The notes under the pieces: model-generated
Seen by the model: the letters and a program-made list of their open reading frames with translations, nothing else
Told to the model about the DNA's origin: nothing
Database searches by the model: none
Program-made: the position numbers and the translations under genes
Shown: in pieces, positions 10,092 through 18,389 of the stretch
Layout of the letters: each line of letters starts with the position of its first letter
Position numbering within the stretch: position 1 is the first letter of the stretch
Source of the DNA: Cytophagales bacterium
GTDB lineage: Bacteria; Bacteroidota; Bacteroidia; Cytophagales; Cyclobacteriaceae
DNA: 64,000 bases
Assembly: GCA_033344775.1 (NCBI GenBank)
Contig: JAWPMT010000005.1
Location: forward strand, 1,595,501 to 1,659,500
Reading direction: 5' to 3'

Positions 10092-10140
10092 GGCTGTCTC
10101 AACTATGAACCTAAAACCAGAGTGAGGCTGCCCTTTTTTT
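10092..10140 (+). terminator. Intrinsic terminator with an embedded six-codon ORF
   Basis: GGCTGTCTCA (10092-10101) pairs with TGAGGCTGCC (10123-10132) over ten positions with one mismatch and one wobble, followed by C and seven T. The right arm can alternatively pair with CAGCCTC at 10157-10163. The loop holds a minimal frame, ATG-five codons-TGA, at 10105-10125. The terminator probably ends the transcript of the 56-aa ORF. Confidence 0.6.
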
Positions 10141-10557
10141 ATACCCTTTAAAAAAACAGCCTCTTTCTTTCGTTGCTTATTTGGCGTTTTTTATCAACAG
10201 GTAGACAGCCCGTTTCAGTTACCATTTCAACATCCCTATATCCGGGTTCGATAGTAGACGAGGGGATTTATTCTCAAGTCCCGCCAACAGCCACTTACTT
10301 ACCAGATTAATATTCATCAATTATCGTTTCCTGGAATAAGCTCCCTCCAGGACGAGAAAGGTAGCTTTTTCAATCATTAATTACTTATTCACTCCTTTAA
10401 TTTGACTGGTAGAGCTCTAATATAAATTCCTATTAATTGATAGGGCCCAAATTACTGGGTGACATTTCGGTCCTTTTATATCCGGTTTCGGTCATAGGAA
10501 ATGCGTACTTAGAGAAATCACCTTTTCTTTTTCTATATTCCGTTCGTTATTTGGATC
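10141..10557. other. Intergenic stretch before the first triple-domain gene
   Basis: About 417 bp with no frame of coding quality. It holds the second arm (10157-10163) of the alternative hairpin described for the terminator, and presumably the promoter and leader of the gene at 10558. No full -7/-33 pair was found. A single LytTR-like half-site near 10541 was considered weak. Confidence 0.4.
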
Positions 10558-11823
10558 ATGGAAAAAGCGCAGTTGACAAATAAGAGCATGAGAACAGTTC
10601 TGATCATTATCGGAAACATCATTGCCTTGTTGATCTTAATTGGTGCAGCCAACGCACAGGAATCATCGGGGTACATTTATGGAACCGTAACTACCTATAG
10701 TACATCTTACACTGGACAGATCAGATGGGCAGATGAAGAGGCCTATTGGAATGACTACTTCAATGCCTATAAAATGGGTGATGAATATTACGAGTCCATC
10801 TTGTCAGAAAAAGGTGACAATAAAAAAGATGGTGACCTGTGGGATGATGTTGACTTCTTTGATTTTGCCAGTATTTGGGAGAATAAGCACACAAGCCGAC
10901 ATGAATTCCGAACTCAGTTTGGCAATATCGCTGCGCTCGAACCCAGAAGCCGTGGAAGAGTTCGACTGACGCTGAAAAATGGACAAGAGATCGATCTTAG
11001 TGGATCAGGAACAAATGATGTGGGTACCACTGTAGTAGTATTCGACAATGAACTTGGAGATGTTAAACTTCCCTGGGATAAGATCGAAAAAATTGAATTC
11101 GCCGGAGCCCCACGAAACTTCGAGCCTTCTGGTGGTGGGCCGCTCTATGGCACTGTTGAAACATTCAGAGGGTCTTATACAGGATATGTACAATGGGATC
11201 ATGACGAGCGCCTTGGCAATGACATCCTGGATGGTGACAACCGAGATGGAGACGTAAAGATTGCTTTCAAACACATCAAATCCATCGAAAGCCGTGGCAA
11301 CAGCTGTAAAGTTGTCCTCAACTCCGGGAGAGAATTCAGATTAGACGGATCTAATGATGTCAATAGCGGCAATAGAGGAATCATTGTAACCGTACCGGAA
11401 ATCGGAAAAATCGACATCCCCTGGAAGGTATTTGATCGTGTAGAGTTTGAAAAAACCAAAAACACGCGTGACGCTTACAATAACTATAAAGCTCCAAAAG
11501 GCTTGAGAGGAACTGTTGAAACTTTCAGAGGTGAAAAGTTCAGCGGTAGAATTGTCTATGATGTAGACGAAGCCTGGGAAGTTGAAACGCTTGATGGCAA
11601 TGATGAATCGATTGAATACAAAATACCTTTTGATAAAATCGAAAGCATCACACCAAAGAACAGTTATTACAGCATGGTTCAGCTCCGAAGTGGAGACCGG
11701 GTATTACTGGGAGATTCTAACGATGTGAATTCCAGTAATAAGGGCATCATCATTTTCGTCAGTGGAAATCGGGAGCCTGTCTACATTAAATGGAGAGATG
11801 TTGAAAGTGTGAGCTTCGACTGA
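10558..11823 (+). CDS. Secreted protein with three copies of an unrecognised domain (paralogue 1)
   Basis: 421 residues. A hydrophobic signal segment (about 13-35, ending Ala-Asn-Ala-Gln) is followed by three related domains at about 38-180, 190-300 and 312-421. Each shows the order GxV..GxxxGxIxW-D-x-DE, then IxFxxIxSI, V.L..G....L..S.DV, GI.V, and finally I.W..[FV]..V.F. The pattern of short beta strands suggests small beta barrels. The first copy has a ~35-residue insertion. A paralogue with the same plan lies at 16811-18064, and a LytS/LytTR pair follows directly. A periplasmic or cell-surface location is inferred, and the function is unknown. Confidence 0.85.
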   Translation: MEKAQLTNKSMRTVLIIIGNIIALLILIGAANAQESSGYIYGTVTTYSTSYTGQIRWADEEAYWNDYFNAYKMGDEYYESILSEKGDNKKDGDLWDDVDFFDFASIWENKHTSRHEFRTQFGNIAALEPRSRGRVRLTLKNGQEIDLSGSGTNDVGTTVVVFDNELGDVKLPWDKIEKIEFAGAPRNFEPSGGGPLYGTVETFRGSYTGYVQWDHDERLGNDILDGDNRDGDVKIAFKHIKSIESRGNSCKVVLNSGREFRLDGSNDVNSGNRGIIVTVPEIGKIDIPWKVFDRVEFEKTKNTRDAYNNYKAPKGLRGTVETFRGEKFSGRIVYDVDEAWEVETLDGNDESIEYKIPFDKIESITPKNSYYSMVQLRSGDRVLLGDSNDVNSSNKGIIIFVSGNREPVYIKWRDVESVSFD

Positions 11824-11852
11824 TCGAAATAAATGCTATACTTTAGAATCCA

Positions 11853-11885
11853 GAGGTTCCTTCGTTCGAGGAACCTCATTAGTTT
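11853..11885 (+). terminator. Hairpin terminator after paralogue 1
   Basis: GAGGTTCC (11853-11860) pairs with GGAACCTC (11870-11877) around a 9-nt loop, with a weak T tract downstream. The paralogous gene at 16811 ends with a very similar GAGGTTCC hairpin, suggesting gene and terminator were duplicated together. Confidence 0.65.
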
Positions 11886-11910
11886 TAAGGCTTAGTCGAA
11901 CCCATCAACT

Positions 11911-12921
11911 TTGTTCAAGAAAAAAAACCTTATTTGGATCCTTGGCCTGGTAGTCGTCTCTGTTCTGGTCTACCTGGGAGAGCTTGATCCGGAAAACTTC
12001 GCCTACCTGACTTCAGGATGGATCCTGTTTATACTGATCCTGCTTTGGCTTGGTAACCAAACCATCACTCGTTTTTTCGATCGCAAGTATTCCTGGGTAA
12101 AATATGGACGGAAACGATTCTTCTTTCAACTCGTCAGCGGCATCCTCTTTTCATTGATCATTATCAATGGCGCCTATCTCATTTTTAAATACCTACTTAC
12201 AGATGAGCCGCCCATTGCCTCACAGATCATTCTAATGAATCTTTGGGCATTTATCCTGATCATCCCTACCTATTCGGTTTATTTCGGACTGCACTTTTTA
12301 CGCAGCTGGCAACAGTCCACCATCGAGGTAGAACGATATCAAAAAGAAACGATGATCAGCCAGTTGACCAATCTAAAAAATCACCTGGATCCACACTTCC
12401 TTTTTAACAACCTGAACATTCTTTCCTCGCTCATCGACAAAGACACAGACCTCAGCCAGGAATTTCTGGTTCGCTTTGCCCAGGTTTACCGTACGCTGCT
12501 GCTCAACAAAGGAGAAGACCTTGTGACCTTGGAGGAAGAATTGGAATTCATCCAGTCCTATATTTTCCTGATCGAAACGCGATTTGAAAACAACATTCAG
12601 TTTGCGATCGACATTCAGCCAGACGCTTATGATGAAATGATCCCACCATTGACGATCCAAATGTTGATTGAAAATGCGATCAAACACAACATTATTACGG
12701 AAAGTCGGCCGTTGAGCATCACCATCGCATCGAATGGAGAGCGATTGCACGTGAGTAATACACTTTACGAAAAAGCAGAAGACTTAAAGAGTCGTTCAGG
12801 CACTGGATTAACGAACATCAAATCAAGGTTCAAATACTTTTCTGATGAGGAGTTGGTAGTACACAAATCGGAGGACGAGTTCAGGGTAAGTGTACCTTTA
12901 CTTAAAATAGAGACTTTATGA
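11911..12921 (+). CDS. LytS/YehU-type sensor histidine kinase
   Basis: 336 residues. Four predicted membrane helices occupy about residues 6-130. A His_kinase (PF06580-type) domain follows with the phosphoacceptor in LDPHFLFNNLN (near residue 160) and an ATPase N-box PPLTIQMLIENAIKHN, with a glycine box GTGLTN. It lacks a periplasmic sensor domain, so the membrane core probably senses the signal. The frame begins with TTG at 11911, and no better start lies nearby. It overlaps the downstream LytTR regulator by 4 bp (ATGA), so they form a translationally coupled two-component pair. Confidence 0.9.
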   Translation: MFKKKNLIWILGLVVVSVLVYLGELDPENFAYLTSGWILFILILLWLGNQTITRFFDRKYSWVKYGRKRFFFQLVSGILFSLIIINGAYLIFKYLLTDEPPIASQIILMNLWAFILIIPTYSVYFGLHFLRSWQQSTIEVERYQKETMISQLTNLKNHLDPHFLFNNLNILSSLIDKDTDLSQEFLVRFAQVYRTLLLNKGEDLVTLEEELEFIQSYIFLIETRFENNIQFAIDIQPDAYDEMIPPLTIQMLIENAIKHNIITESRPLSITIASNGERLHVSNTLYEKAEDLKSRSGTGLTNIKSRFKYFSDEELVVHKSEDEFRVSVPLLKIETL

Positions 12922-13676
12922 GGGTATTGATCTTAGAAGACGAAACGCTGGCAGCTGACAGGATCAAAAAGATGATCCGTGAAATCGATGATTCCATCGA
13001 GATATTAGCCGACATCAAATCCATAGAGGAAGGCCAACGCTGGTTTGAATCAAATGACGAACCGGATCTGATCATCAGCGATATCCGATTGTTGGATGGT
13101 CTCAGCTTTGACCTGTTCAAGAAAGTTAAGATTGAAGCTCCCGTCATCTTCACTACAGCTTACGACCAGTATGCCATCAAAGCCTTTGAGGTCAACAGCA
13201 TTGACTACTTGCTCAAGCCTATTCAAAAAGAGAAACTCCAAACGAGCATAGAGAAACACATCAGGCGTACGCAAGACAATAAATTTCCAGCGGACTTTAG
13301 TAGCTTGTACGACCTGATCCAGGCACAAAAAAAGGCATTCAAAACGCGGTTCATGATCAAAGCGGGACAGAAGATCCTTGCTTTACCTGTAGAAAAGGTG
13401 GCATACTTCTTCAGCCAGCACAAGTTGACTTATGCGGTAACCAAAGAAAACAAAAAGTACCCTATAGACCAGCCGTTGGAAATCGTGGACAGTCAACTGG
13501 ATCCCAAGCAGTTTTTCCGAGCGAATCGACAGTACATCATCAGCATCGATTCCATTGGAGAGATCCATCCTTATTTCAAAGGACGCATGAAAGTAACCCT
13601 GACTCCAGAGGCCGAAGACGAAATCACGATTTCATCAGAGAGAACGCCGGAATTCAAGATTTGGCTGGATATGTAA
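12918..13676 (+). CDS. LytTR-family response regulator
   Basis: 252 residues. A receiver domain (about 1-120) has phosphoacceptor Asp in LIISDIRLLDG, the conserved Lys in DYLLKPIQKEKL and an acidic pocket near residue 8. A C-terminal LytTR DNA-binding domain (about 145-250) follows. It is the partner of the preceding LytS-type kinase (4-bp overlap). A three-copy structured element starts 70 bp after its stop, so it may be connected with those elements or with the neighbouring secreted-protein genes. That link is inference from position only. Confidence 0.93.
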   Translation: MRVLILEDETLAADRIKKMIREIDDSIEILADIKSIEEGQRWFESNDEPDLIISDIRLLDGLSFDLFKKVKIEAPVIFTTAYDQYAIKAFEVNSIDYLLKPIQKEKLQTSIEKHIRRTQDNKFPADFSSLYDLIQAQKKAFKTRFMIKAGQKILALPVEKVAYFFSQHKLTYAVTKENKKYPIDQPLEIVDSQLDPKQFFRANRQYIISIDSIGEIHPYFKGRMKVTLTPEAEDEITISSERTPEFKIWLDM

Positions 13677-13746
13677 TAGCTATTTTTCTTTATAAAAAGA
13701 ACGATAACCGTCCTCCGGATCAATACGGAGGAATTAACCCCTACAG

Positions 13747-13954
13747 TCCATCTTTATGATATCCCGATTCGGTCAGGCAATGGCCCATCTCGTCGGAAAA
13801 CCCTTTTTCACACCTTTATATTGATGCATCTTTGAATCGTCAAACATTCATACTGATTGCTTGACAAGGTCAGTACTCAACTAGAGGTTAGAAACTCGAA
13901 ATAAAGAATTGTAAGCGTGAAGATTGGTCCCTTCACGCTTTTCTTTTTTCCTGG
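13747..13954 (+). ncRNA. Three-copy structured intergenic element, copy 1 (putative sRNA)
   Basis: About 208 nt, nearly identical to copy 2 (15744-15950) and clearly related to copy 3 (16583-16767). Its 5' half holds a conserved block (ATATCCCGATTCGGTCAG, then CGTCGGAAAACCC). A -7-like CATCTTTG lies at 13827-13834, and the 3' end is an intrinsic terminator: AAGCGTGAAG (13913-13922), loop containing TTGGTC, CTTCACGCTT (13931-13940) and a T-rich tail. A transcript of roughly 105 nt from about 13841 would fit. Compensatory changes against copy 3 support the stem. No protein frame is conserved among the copies. Confidence 0.55.
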
Positions 13955-14063
13955 TATTTTCAACATACTTTTTCTAATCAAAAACCTTTCCTCGAACAAC
14001 GCAATTTTTAGCGGGAGGAAGAAATTCACAACGAATTACCTCCAAAAAAACATCAACTCATTC

Positions 14064-14071
14064 TACCTTTG
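14064..14071 (+). promoter_or_regulatory. Predicted -7 box for the outer-membrane/lipoprotein pair
   Basis: TACCTTTG is a full match to TAnnTTTG and would give a leader of about 30 nt before the ATG at 14110. It lies downstream of the copy 1 terminator, so the pair has its own promoter. No -33 box was seen. Confidence 0.45.
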
Positions 14072-14109
14072 GCATATACAGCTATTTGCACAGCAAAGGA
14101 AACATTACA

Positions 14110-15324
14110 ATGAAAGCGAATATTCTTACGATCATCGTGTCGATGGTCCTTATTTCCAATTCTTGGGGACAATCCGTTTATAGAGACGGGTATATTATTG
14201 ACCAACAGGGGGATACAACCTTGCTGAAGATCAAAGATCGATTTATAAGTAAACGAGATTTTGTTATCGTCGAAGAGCAAGGGGTTCAAAGAAAAATTCC
14301 TGCAGAACAATTAAAGTACCTCCAAATTTTCGGAGATCGTCTGTTCAAAATTGATTCATCAAAATTCTATCAAGTCCATATTCACGGCCCTATTTCACTA
14401 TATCAATACAACGGATTCCTATGGGCGGAGAAAGACCACCAAAAAACAAAACTCAAAACAGAAATCGCAACTAAAAAAATTCATGGCTTGACCAAGGAGG
14501 TTTTTATTCCGGTATGGAGAAATGCATTAGCGAGATTAACCGGAAGTTGCATCTCCATCGAGGAGTATCATGAATTAAGTGTAAATGACCTCATTGAGAT
14601 TCTGAGTGCCTATTATGCATGTTCAGATGAACCACACAAAATCATAAAACTTGCCAAAACAAAACATGGTCTAACCTTTCGTTTCGGGGCTAACGCAACC
14701 CAATCCATTATCAATGTGAAGAAACAAGAACAACTATTCGAGCCTTCAGCTATTTTCCGAGACCTAGACGGCATTCCATTTACTACTCCGAAAAAATATT
14801 ATTCCACTGACCAGTACTACGATGTTTCCCTGGCCATAAATCTCGACAGAAGAAATGAATTCTTTCTTCAGTCAGGATTGATCTTTGGTTCCTCTACTTA
14901 TTCTGGCATTCAGGAGTTTGCAAGCGACAACAAAAGATTCGTCAGTAGACTAAGTTACGATGCGGTTTCCATTCCCTTGAAGCTTGCTCTTCAGTTTGGT
15001 TCGGAAAAATTCAAGCTCAATGGGGGCATAGGTATTTTTTACTCCAAATTCTCTAATATCAACACCTTACTTATTGAGGAATCAACGACAGATTACGGCC
15101 GAGTAACACGTCGATTAAATGACGCTCTGAAGATTCATAATTCTCTTCTGGGTTATTCCGCTGAAATTGGTGGAAGTTATCATTTCGGCTCTTTCCAAAC
15201 CGGCCTTCTACTAAGGTATTCTTTGCAAAACGGAATTGCTCCGAAACCTGCACTAAGTGCCACATACATCCAACAATCCGCACAACTATTTTTCGGCTAC
15301 ACCCTTAATTCATCCAAGAAATGA
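14110..15324 (+). CDS. Outer-membrane beta-barrel protein with N-terminal soluble domain
   Basis: 404 residues from the ATG at 14110. The frame extends to 14086, but 14110 gives a clean signal peptide ending Ser-Trp-Gly-Gln. The N-terminal part (about 22-90, DGYIIDQQGDTT) resembles the small beta domain found in many Bacteroidota surface proteins. The C-terminal ~210 residues alternate hydrophobic and polar positions with aromatic girdles, as in porin-like OMP_b-brl domains. Its stop overlaps the following lipoprotein by 4 bp. The pair is bracketed by copies 1 and 2 of the structured repeat. Substrate and role are unknown. Confidence 0.8.
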   Translation: MKANILTIIVSMVLISNSWGQSVYRDGYIIDQQGDTTLLKIKDRFISKRDFVIVEEQGVQRKIPAEQLKYLQIFGDRLFKIDSSKFYQVHIHGPISLYQYNGFLWAEKDHQKTKLKTEIATKKIHGLTKEVFIPVWRNALARLTGSCISIEEYHELSVNDLIEILSAYYACSDEPHKIIKLAKTKHGLTFRFGANATQSIINVKKQEQLFEPSAIFRDLDGIPFTTPKKYYSTDQYYDVSLAINLDRRNEFFLQSGLIFGSSTYSGIQEFASDNKRFVSRLSYDAVSIPLKLALQFGSEKFKLNGGIGIFYSKFSNINTLLIEESTTDYGRVTRRLNDALKIHNSLLGYSAEIGGSYHFGSFQTGLLLRYSLQNGIAPKPALSATYIQQSAQLFFGYTLNSSKK

Positions 15325-15713
15325 AACGACTAATCTTTTTATTACTCATCGTGTTCTGCGCATGTAAAGATTCAGGTGAGTTAGATATCCAGCCATATCC
15401 ATATCTTGTAATCTCAAAATTCACTATTAACTCACCGGAAAACGTCACGGTTGATGCTCGTTTTATTCAGTTAGGTACTGATCCCATTTTAAGACATGGC
15501 TTTGTTTGGCACTGGACGCAACAAACTCCTCATTTGAATGAACTCAATAATGACGGTTTTTTTGAAATGGATTCTCCGCCGACAGACACAAATATCTCTC
15601 AAGAAATATCACATCAATTTCTACAAAATCAAGTGTACTTCTTTCGATATTACACCATGAGTGCGACTGATACAACTTACTCCGGTTCTGCTTCTGTTAT
15701 CCCTAATCCCTGA
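15321..15713 (+). CDS. Small lipoprotein, possible Fn3-like fold
   Basis: 130 residues. A lipobox (LIVFCAC) places the lipidated Cys near residue 14-15. The remaining ~110 residues form a predicted all-beta domain with segments like LGTDPILRHGFVW and VYFFRYYTMSATDTTYSG, resembling the fibronectin-III-like modules of Bacteroidota lipoproteins. It is translationally coupled (ATGA overlap) to the outer-membrane protein, so the two products likely act together at the outer membrane. Confidence 0.75.
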   Translation: MKRLIFLLLIVFCACKDSGELDIQPYPYLVISKFTINSPENVTVDARFIQLGTDPILRHGFVWHWTQQTPHLNELNNDGFFEMDSPPTDTNISQEISHQFLQNQVYFFRYYTMSATDTTYSGSASVIPNP

Positions 15714-15743
15714 GCAAAAGATTACCCGCTGCCCTTCAAAGAT

Positions 15744-15950
15744 TCCATCTCTACCATATCCCGATTCGGTCAGGCAATGGCCCATATCGTCGGAAAACCC
15801 TTTTTCACACCTTTATATTGATGCATCTTTGAATCGTCAAACATTTATACTGATTGCTTGACAAGGTCAGCACTCAACTAGAGGTTAGAAACTCGAAATA
15901 AAGAATTGTAAGCGTGAAGATTGGTCCCTTCACGCTTTCGTTTTTTCTGG
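15744..15950 (+). ncRNA. Three-copy structured intergenic element, copy 2 (putative sRNA)
   Basis: About 207 nt in the same orientation as copy 1, differing at only a small number of positions and lying 1,997 bp downstream of it. It keeps the 5' block, the CATCTTTG -7-like box and the terminator (AAGCGTGAAG 15910-15919, CTTCACGCTT 15928-15937). It follows the lipoprotein gene by 30 bp, and the next gene is on the opposite strand, so it cannot be the leader of a + strand gene. Confidence 0.55.
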
Positions 15951-16025
15951 ACAATCTTAATACCGGATAACAATTACTTTCTCTTATCGCATCTTACTCC
16001 AGAATAGAGGATATTATTAATCTCC

Positions 16026-16511
16026 TTACTGGCAGATAGTGACTGTAAAAGAGCCTGACACTTCATTCAAAGCATCCAGGGAAGCATTGAGCTCGCCTCT
16101 TACCTGAGTATTGGTAATTTCAGTGATCTCCACATACCCACTGGTGGCCAATTCGAATCCACCTACTGATCGGTCCGGATAGAACTTCACTCCCTGGTTC
16201 GCGAATGTAAAAGGGATCTCAGTCCTGCCTACCTCCGCACTCACGGTGAACCTAACGTACTCTTCACCTGGAAAAAGAATGCTACAGCCGTCATCCGTGG
16301 CTCCTTCAGCTACTCCTAGCAAGTTGATGGTGTATTGATTGTCAATTTCTTCCAAGAAGGCTGTTCCCACATCAAACTCCCAGGCCTCTCCGGCGATTAC
16401 ACCCGAAGCAGGGGTTCCTCCTCCTGGCTCATCCATAGAATCATCTTCTGAACTACATGCCACGAATGCAACCAATGAAACAAAAAGTGTGAATTGAAAA
16501 ATGGATTTCAT
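16026..16511 (-). CDS. Hypothetical lipoprotein
   Basis: 161 residues from the ATG at 16511. The frame extends to 16577, but only the shorter form gives a signal peptide and lipobox (VAFVACSS, Cys near residue 19). A Gly/Pro/Asp linker precedes a predicted beta-rich domain of ~125 residues ending TVTICQ. The product resembles the many Bacteroidota DUF-type surface lipoproteins, but no specific family was recognised. It faces away from copy 3 of the structured element. Confidence 0.75.
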   Translation of the reverse strand: MKSIFQFTLFVSLVAFVACSSEDDSMDEPGGGTPASGVIAGEAWEFDVGTAFLEEIDNQYTINLLGVAEGATDDGCSILFPGEEYVRFTVSAEVGRTEIPFTFANQGVKFYPDRSVGGFELATSGYVEITEITNTQVRGELNASLDALNEVSGSFTVTICQ

Positions 16512-16582
16512 AGTGGTTTTTATTTTCGAAGTTACCAAATTGATTCTGAGAAGGCTTCTTTTTCCAAAAAACTCCAAGAAAT

Positions 16583-16767
16583 CCCATCTCTACGATATCC
16601 CGATTCGGTCAGACCATGACCCGCCTCGTCGGAAAACCCTTCCACACACTTATTATTTATAGCATCTTCGAATTGTCAACCATTCACAACGAGTGAATGC
16701 CCTTAGGTCAAATCTCAAAGTAAAGAATTGGTAGAGTGGAGATTGGTCTCTCCACTCTCTTTACTTC
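16583..16767 (+). ncRNA. Three-copy structured intergenic element, copy 3 (diverged)
   Basis: About 185 nt. The 5' block (ATATCCCGATTCGGTCAG, then CTCGTCGGAAAACCCTT) and the 3' hairpin are retained, while the middle has diverged. The hairpin AGAGTGGAGA (16733-16742) / TCTCCACTCT (16749-16758) keeps the TTGGTC loop, but two base pairs are changed on both sides compared with copies 1 and 2. It lies 44 bp upstream of paralogue 2. A T-poor tail makes termination weaker than in copies 1 and 2. Confidence 0.5.
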
Positions 16768-16810
16768 CCCCTAAGATCGTTGGCAGTTTTAAAAGATTGA
16801 CTTAAATACA

Positions 16811-18064
16811 ATGAACATGCACAACCTATTGAAATCCTACGTATTGGTATTGGCAATTCAGTTCACCCTGCTCCCACAACAAGTTCAGGCACAGGACGAA
16901 GGCTTTATTTACGGCAAAGTGACCACAGAAGATGGCGATGAATTTGTAGGTGCCATCCGTTGGGGGAAAGAAGAAGTGTATTGGACGGACATGTTCAATG
17001 CTGCCAAAATGGTAAACGATAATGTGGACTACCTATCGCGGGAAGAACGAGATCAAATTCGCTATCGCGGAATCAACAGAGGTGATTGGGAAAACATCAT
17101 CGAAAGATGGGGTGGCTCCAGTTGGAATAATTCGCGTCGATCATTCATTCACCAGTTCAGCGTACAATTCGGAGAGATCCAATCCATTAGTACCTATCGT
17201 AACGATGAAGCGGAAGTATTCTTAAAAGACGGTACCCGAGTAGATGTTGATGGGAGTGGCTATAATGATGTAGGGACGAAAATCGTAATCATTGATTCGG
17301 AAATCGGAGAAGTAGAATTGCGATGGAGTCGTATCAAAACGGTGGAGTTCATGTCAACACCAAAAAAACTTGATGAGAAATTCGGTGAGCCGCTATACGG
17401 CACCGTGAATTCAGACATAGGCGATTTCACGGGGTACATTCAGTGGGATCATGATGAAAGAGTATCCAAGGATGTCCTGGACGGAGACACCTACGATGGA
17501 GATGTATCTATCCAATTCGGAAAAATCAAGAGCATTGCCAATGATGGCAGTAGAAGCGATGTGGTGTTGCTCTCTGGTCGAGAATTAACGCTCAGGGGAT
17601 CTAACGATGTAAACTATGAAAACAAAGGGATCATCGTCACCATGGAAGGAATTGGAAGAGTAGACATTCCATGGAAAGATTTTGACAAAGTCACCTTTAG
17701 CGAAGCCAAGAATTCCGGAAAGAGTTATGATGATTTCAAAAAGCCTGCCCCTCTTGAAGCCAAAGTAGTCACCAAAAATGGCACGCTGGATGGACGAATT
17801 GTTTATGACCTGGATGAAGAGTGGGATATCGAGGTGTTGCACGGAAAAGATGATCGTTCTGAATACGTCATCCCTTTTAGAAACATCAAGACCATTCGCC
17901 CAAGAGGATACCAACGATCTGAGGTGGAACTAAGAAATGGCACGAAGTTGGTACTGGAAGAGAGTCAGGATGTATCTGAGGACAATACCGGCTTGTTGGT
18001 ATACGAAGGTAGTGACCCCATGTATGTGCCCTGGGAAGATGTAGAAGAGATCATCTTCAACTAA
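16811..18064 (+). CDS. Secreted protein with three copies of an unrecognised domain (paralogue 2)
   Basis: 417 residues. A signal peptide ends near Val-Gln-Ala-Gln (residue 28), followed by three domains at about 32-180, 190-297 and 310-417 with the same strand pattern and S.DV motif as the protein at 10558. The two paralogues align end to end, including the insertion in the first copy (...YW.D.FNA.KM...). They also share the downstream GAGGTTCC-type terminator. The product is probably periplasmic or surface-exposed. No known family was recognised. Confidence 0.85.
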   Translation: MNMHNLLKSYVLVLAIQFTLLPQQVQAQDEGFIYGKVTTEDGDEFVGAIRWGKEEVYWTDMFNAAKMVNDNVDYLSREERDQIRYRGINRGDWENIIERWGGSSWNNSRRSFIHQFSVQFGEIQSISTYRNDEAEVFLKDGTRVDVDGSGYNDVGTKIVIIDSEIGEVELRWSRIKTVEFMSTPKKLDEKFGEPLYGTVNSDIGDFTGYIQWDHDERVSKDVLDGDTYDGDVSIQFGKIKSIANDGSRSDVVLLSGRELTLRGSNDVNYENKGIIVTMEGIGRVDIPWKDFDKVTFSEAKNSGKSYDDFKKPAPLEAKVVTKNGTLDGRIVYDLDEEWDIEVLHGKDDRSEYVIPFRNIKTIRPRGYQRSEVELRNGTKLVLEESQDVSEDNTGLLVYEGSDPMYVPWEDVEEIIFN

Positions 18065-18101
18065 AATTTGGATTTTCTTTACAAATAAAAATTGGTTTTT
18101 G

Positions 18102-18140
18102 AGGTTCCGTAGAGTATCACTTTACGGAACCTTTCTCATT
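18102..18140 (+). terminator. Intrinsic terminator after paralogue 2
   Basis: AGGTTCCGTA (18102-18111) pairs with TACGGAACCT (18123-18132) and is followed by TTCTCATTTT. It is homologous in sequence to the hairpin after paralogue 1. Confidence 0.75.
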
Positions 18141-18174
18141 TTATTCAGAAGAGTTAATTTTTTAAAAGCAGAGT

Positions 18175-18204
18175 TTTGTGTTTTAGAGAAAACACTTACT
18201 TTTG
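18175..18204 (+). promoter_or_regulatory. tRNA-Gln promoter with -33 TTTG and -7 TACTTTTG
   Basis: TTTG (18175-18178) and TACTTTTG (18197-18204), with 18 bp between them, match both halves of the Bacteroidota sigma-A promoter. It is the best promoter in the window, about 60 bp upstream of the mature tRNA 5' end. Confidence 0.7.
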
Positions 18205-18264
18205 CCCTCCGTTTTGGTCTAAACCAAAAGAAGTGGTTGATAGCACTTTAACATATCAATAAAT

Positions 18265-18337
18265 TGGTCTATGGTGTAACTGGCAACACGTCTGGTTTTG
18301 GTCCAGAAGAGTCTAGGTTCGAGCCCTAGTAGACCAA
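18265..18337 (+). tRNA. tRNA-Gln (anticodon TTG)
   Basis: A complete cloverleaf can be drawn. The acceptor stem TGGTCTA pairs with TAGACCA, the anticodon stem TCTGG/CCAGA encloses loop TTTTGGT with anticodon TTG, and the T arm CTAGG-TTCGAGC-CCTAG is intact. The 3' CCA is not encoded. It stands alone, 53 bp upstream of prs. Confidence 0.93.
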
Positions 18338-18389
18338 CATCAATCCCGGTCACAAGCATTATGATCGGGATTATTTGTTTTAATGCCCC

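Noticed and set aside
10530-10557. Single LytTR-like half-site upstream of the first triple-domain gene
   Set aside because: There is no second half-site at 21 bp, and one match is expected by chance at a noticeable rate.
15661-15861. Open frame running through structured-element copy 2
   Set aside because: The same phase is not preserved in copy 3, and the element is better explained as RNA.
18265-18337. tRNA-Gln as integration site of an island
   Set aside because: No 3' tRNA duplicate or integrase lies nearby; prs follows directly.
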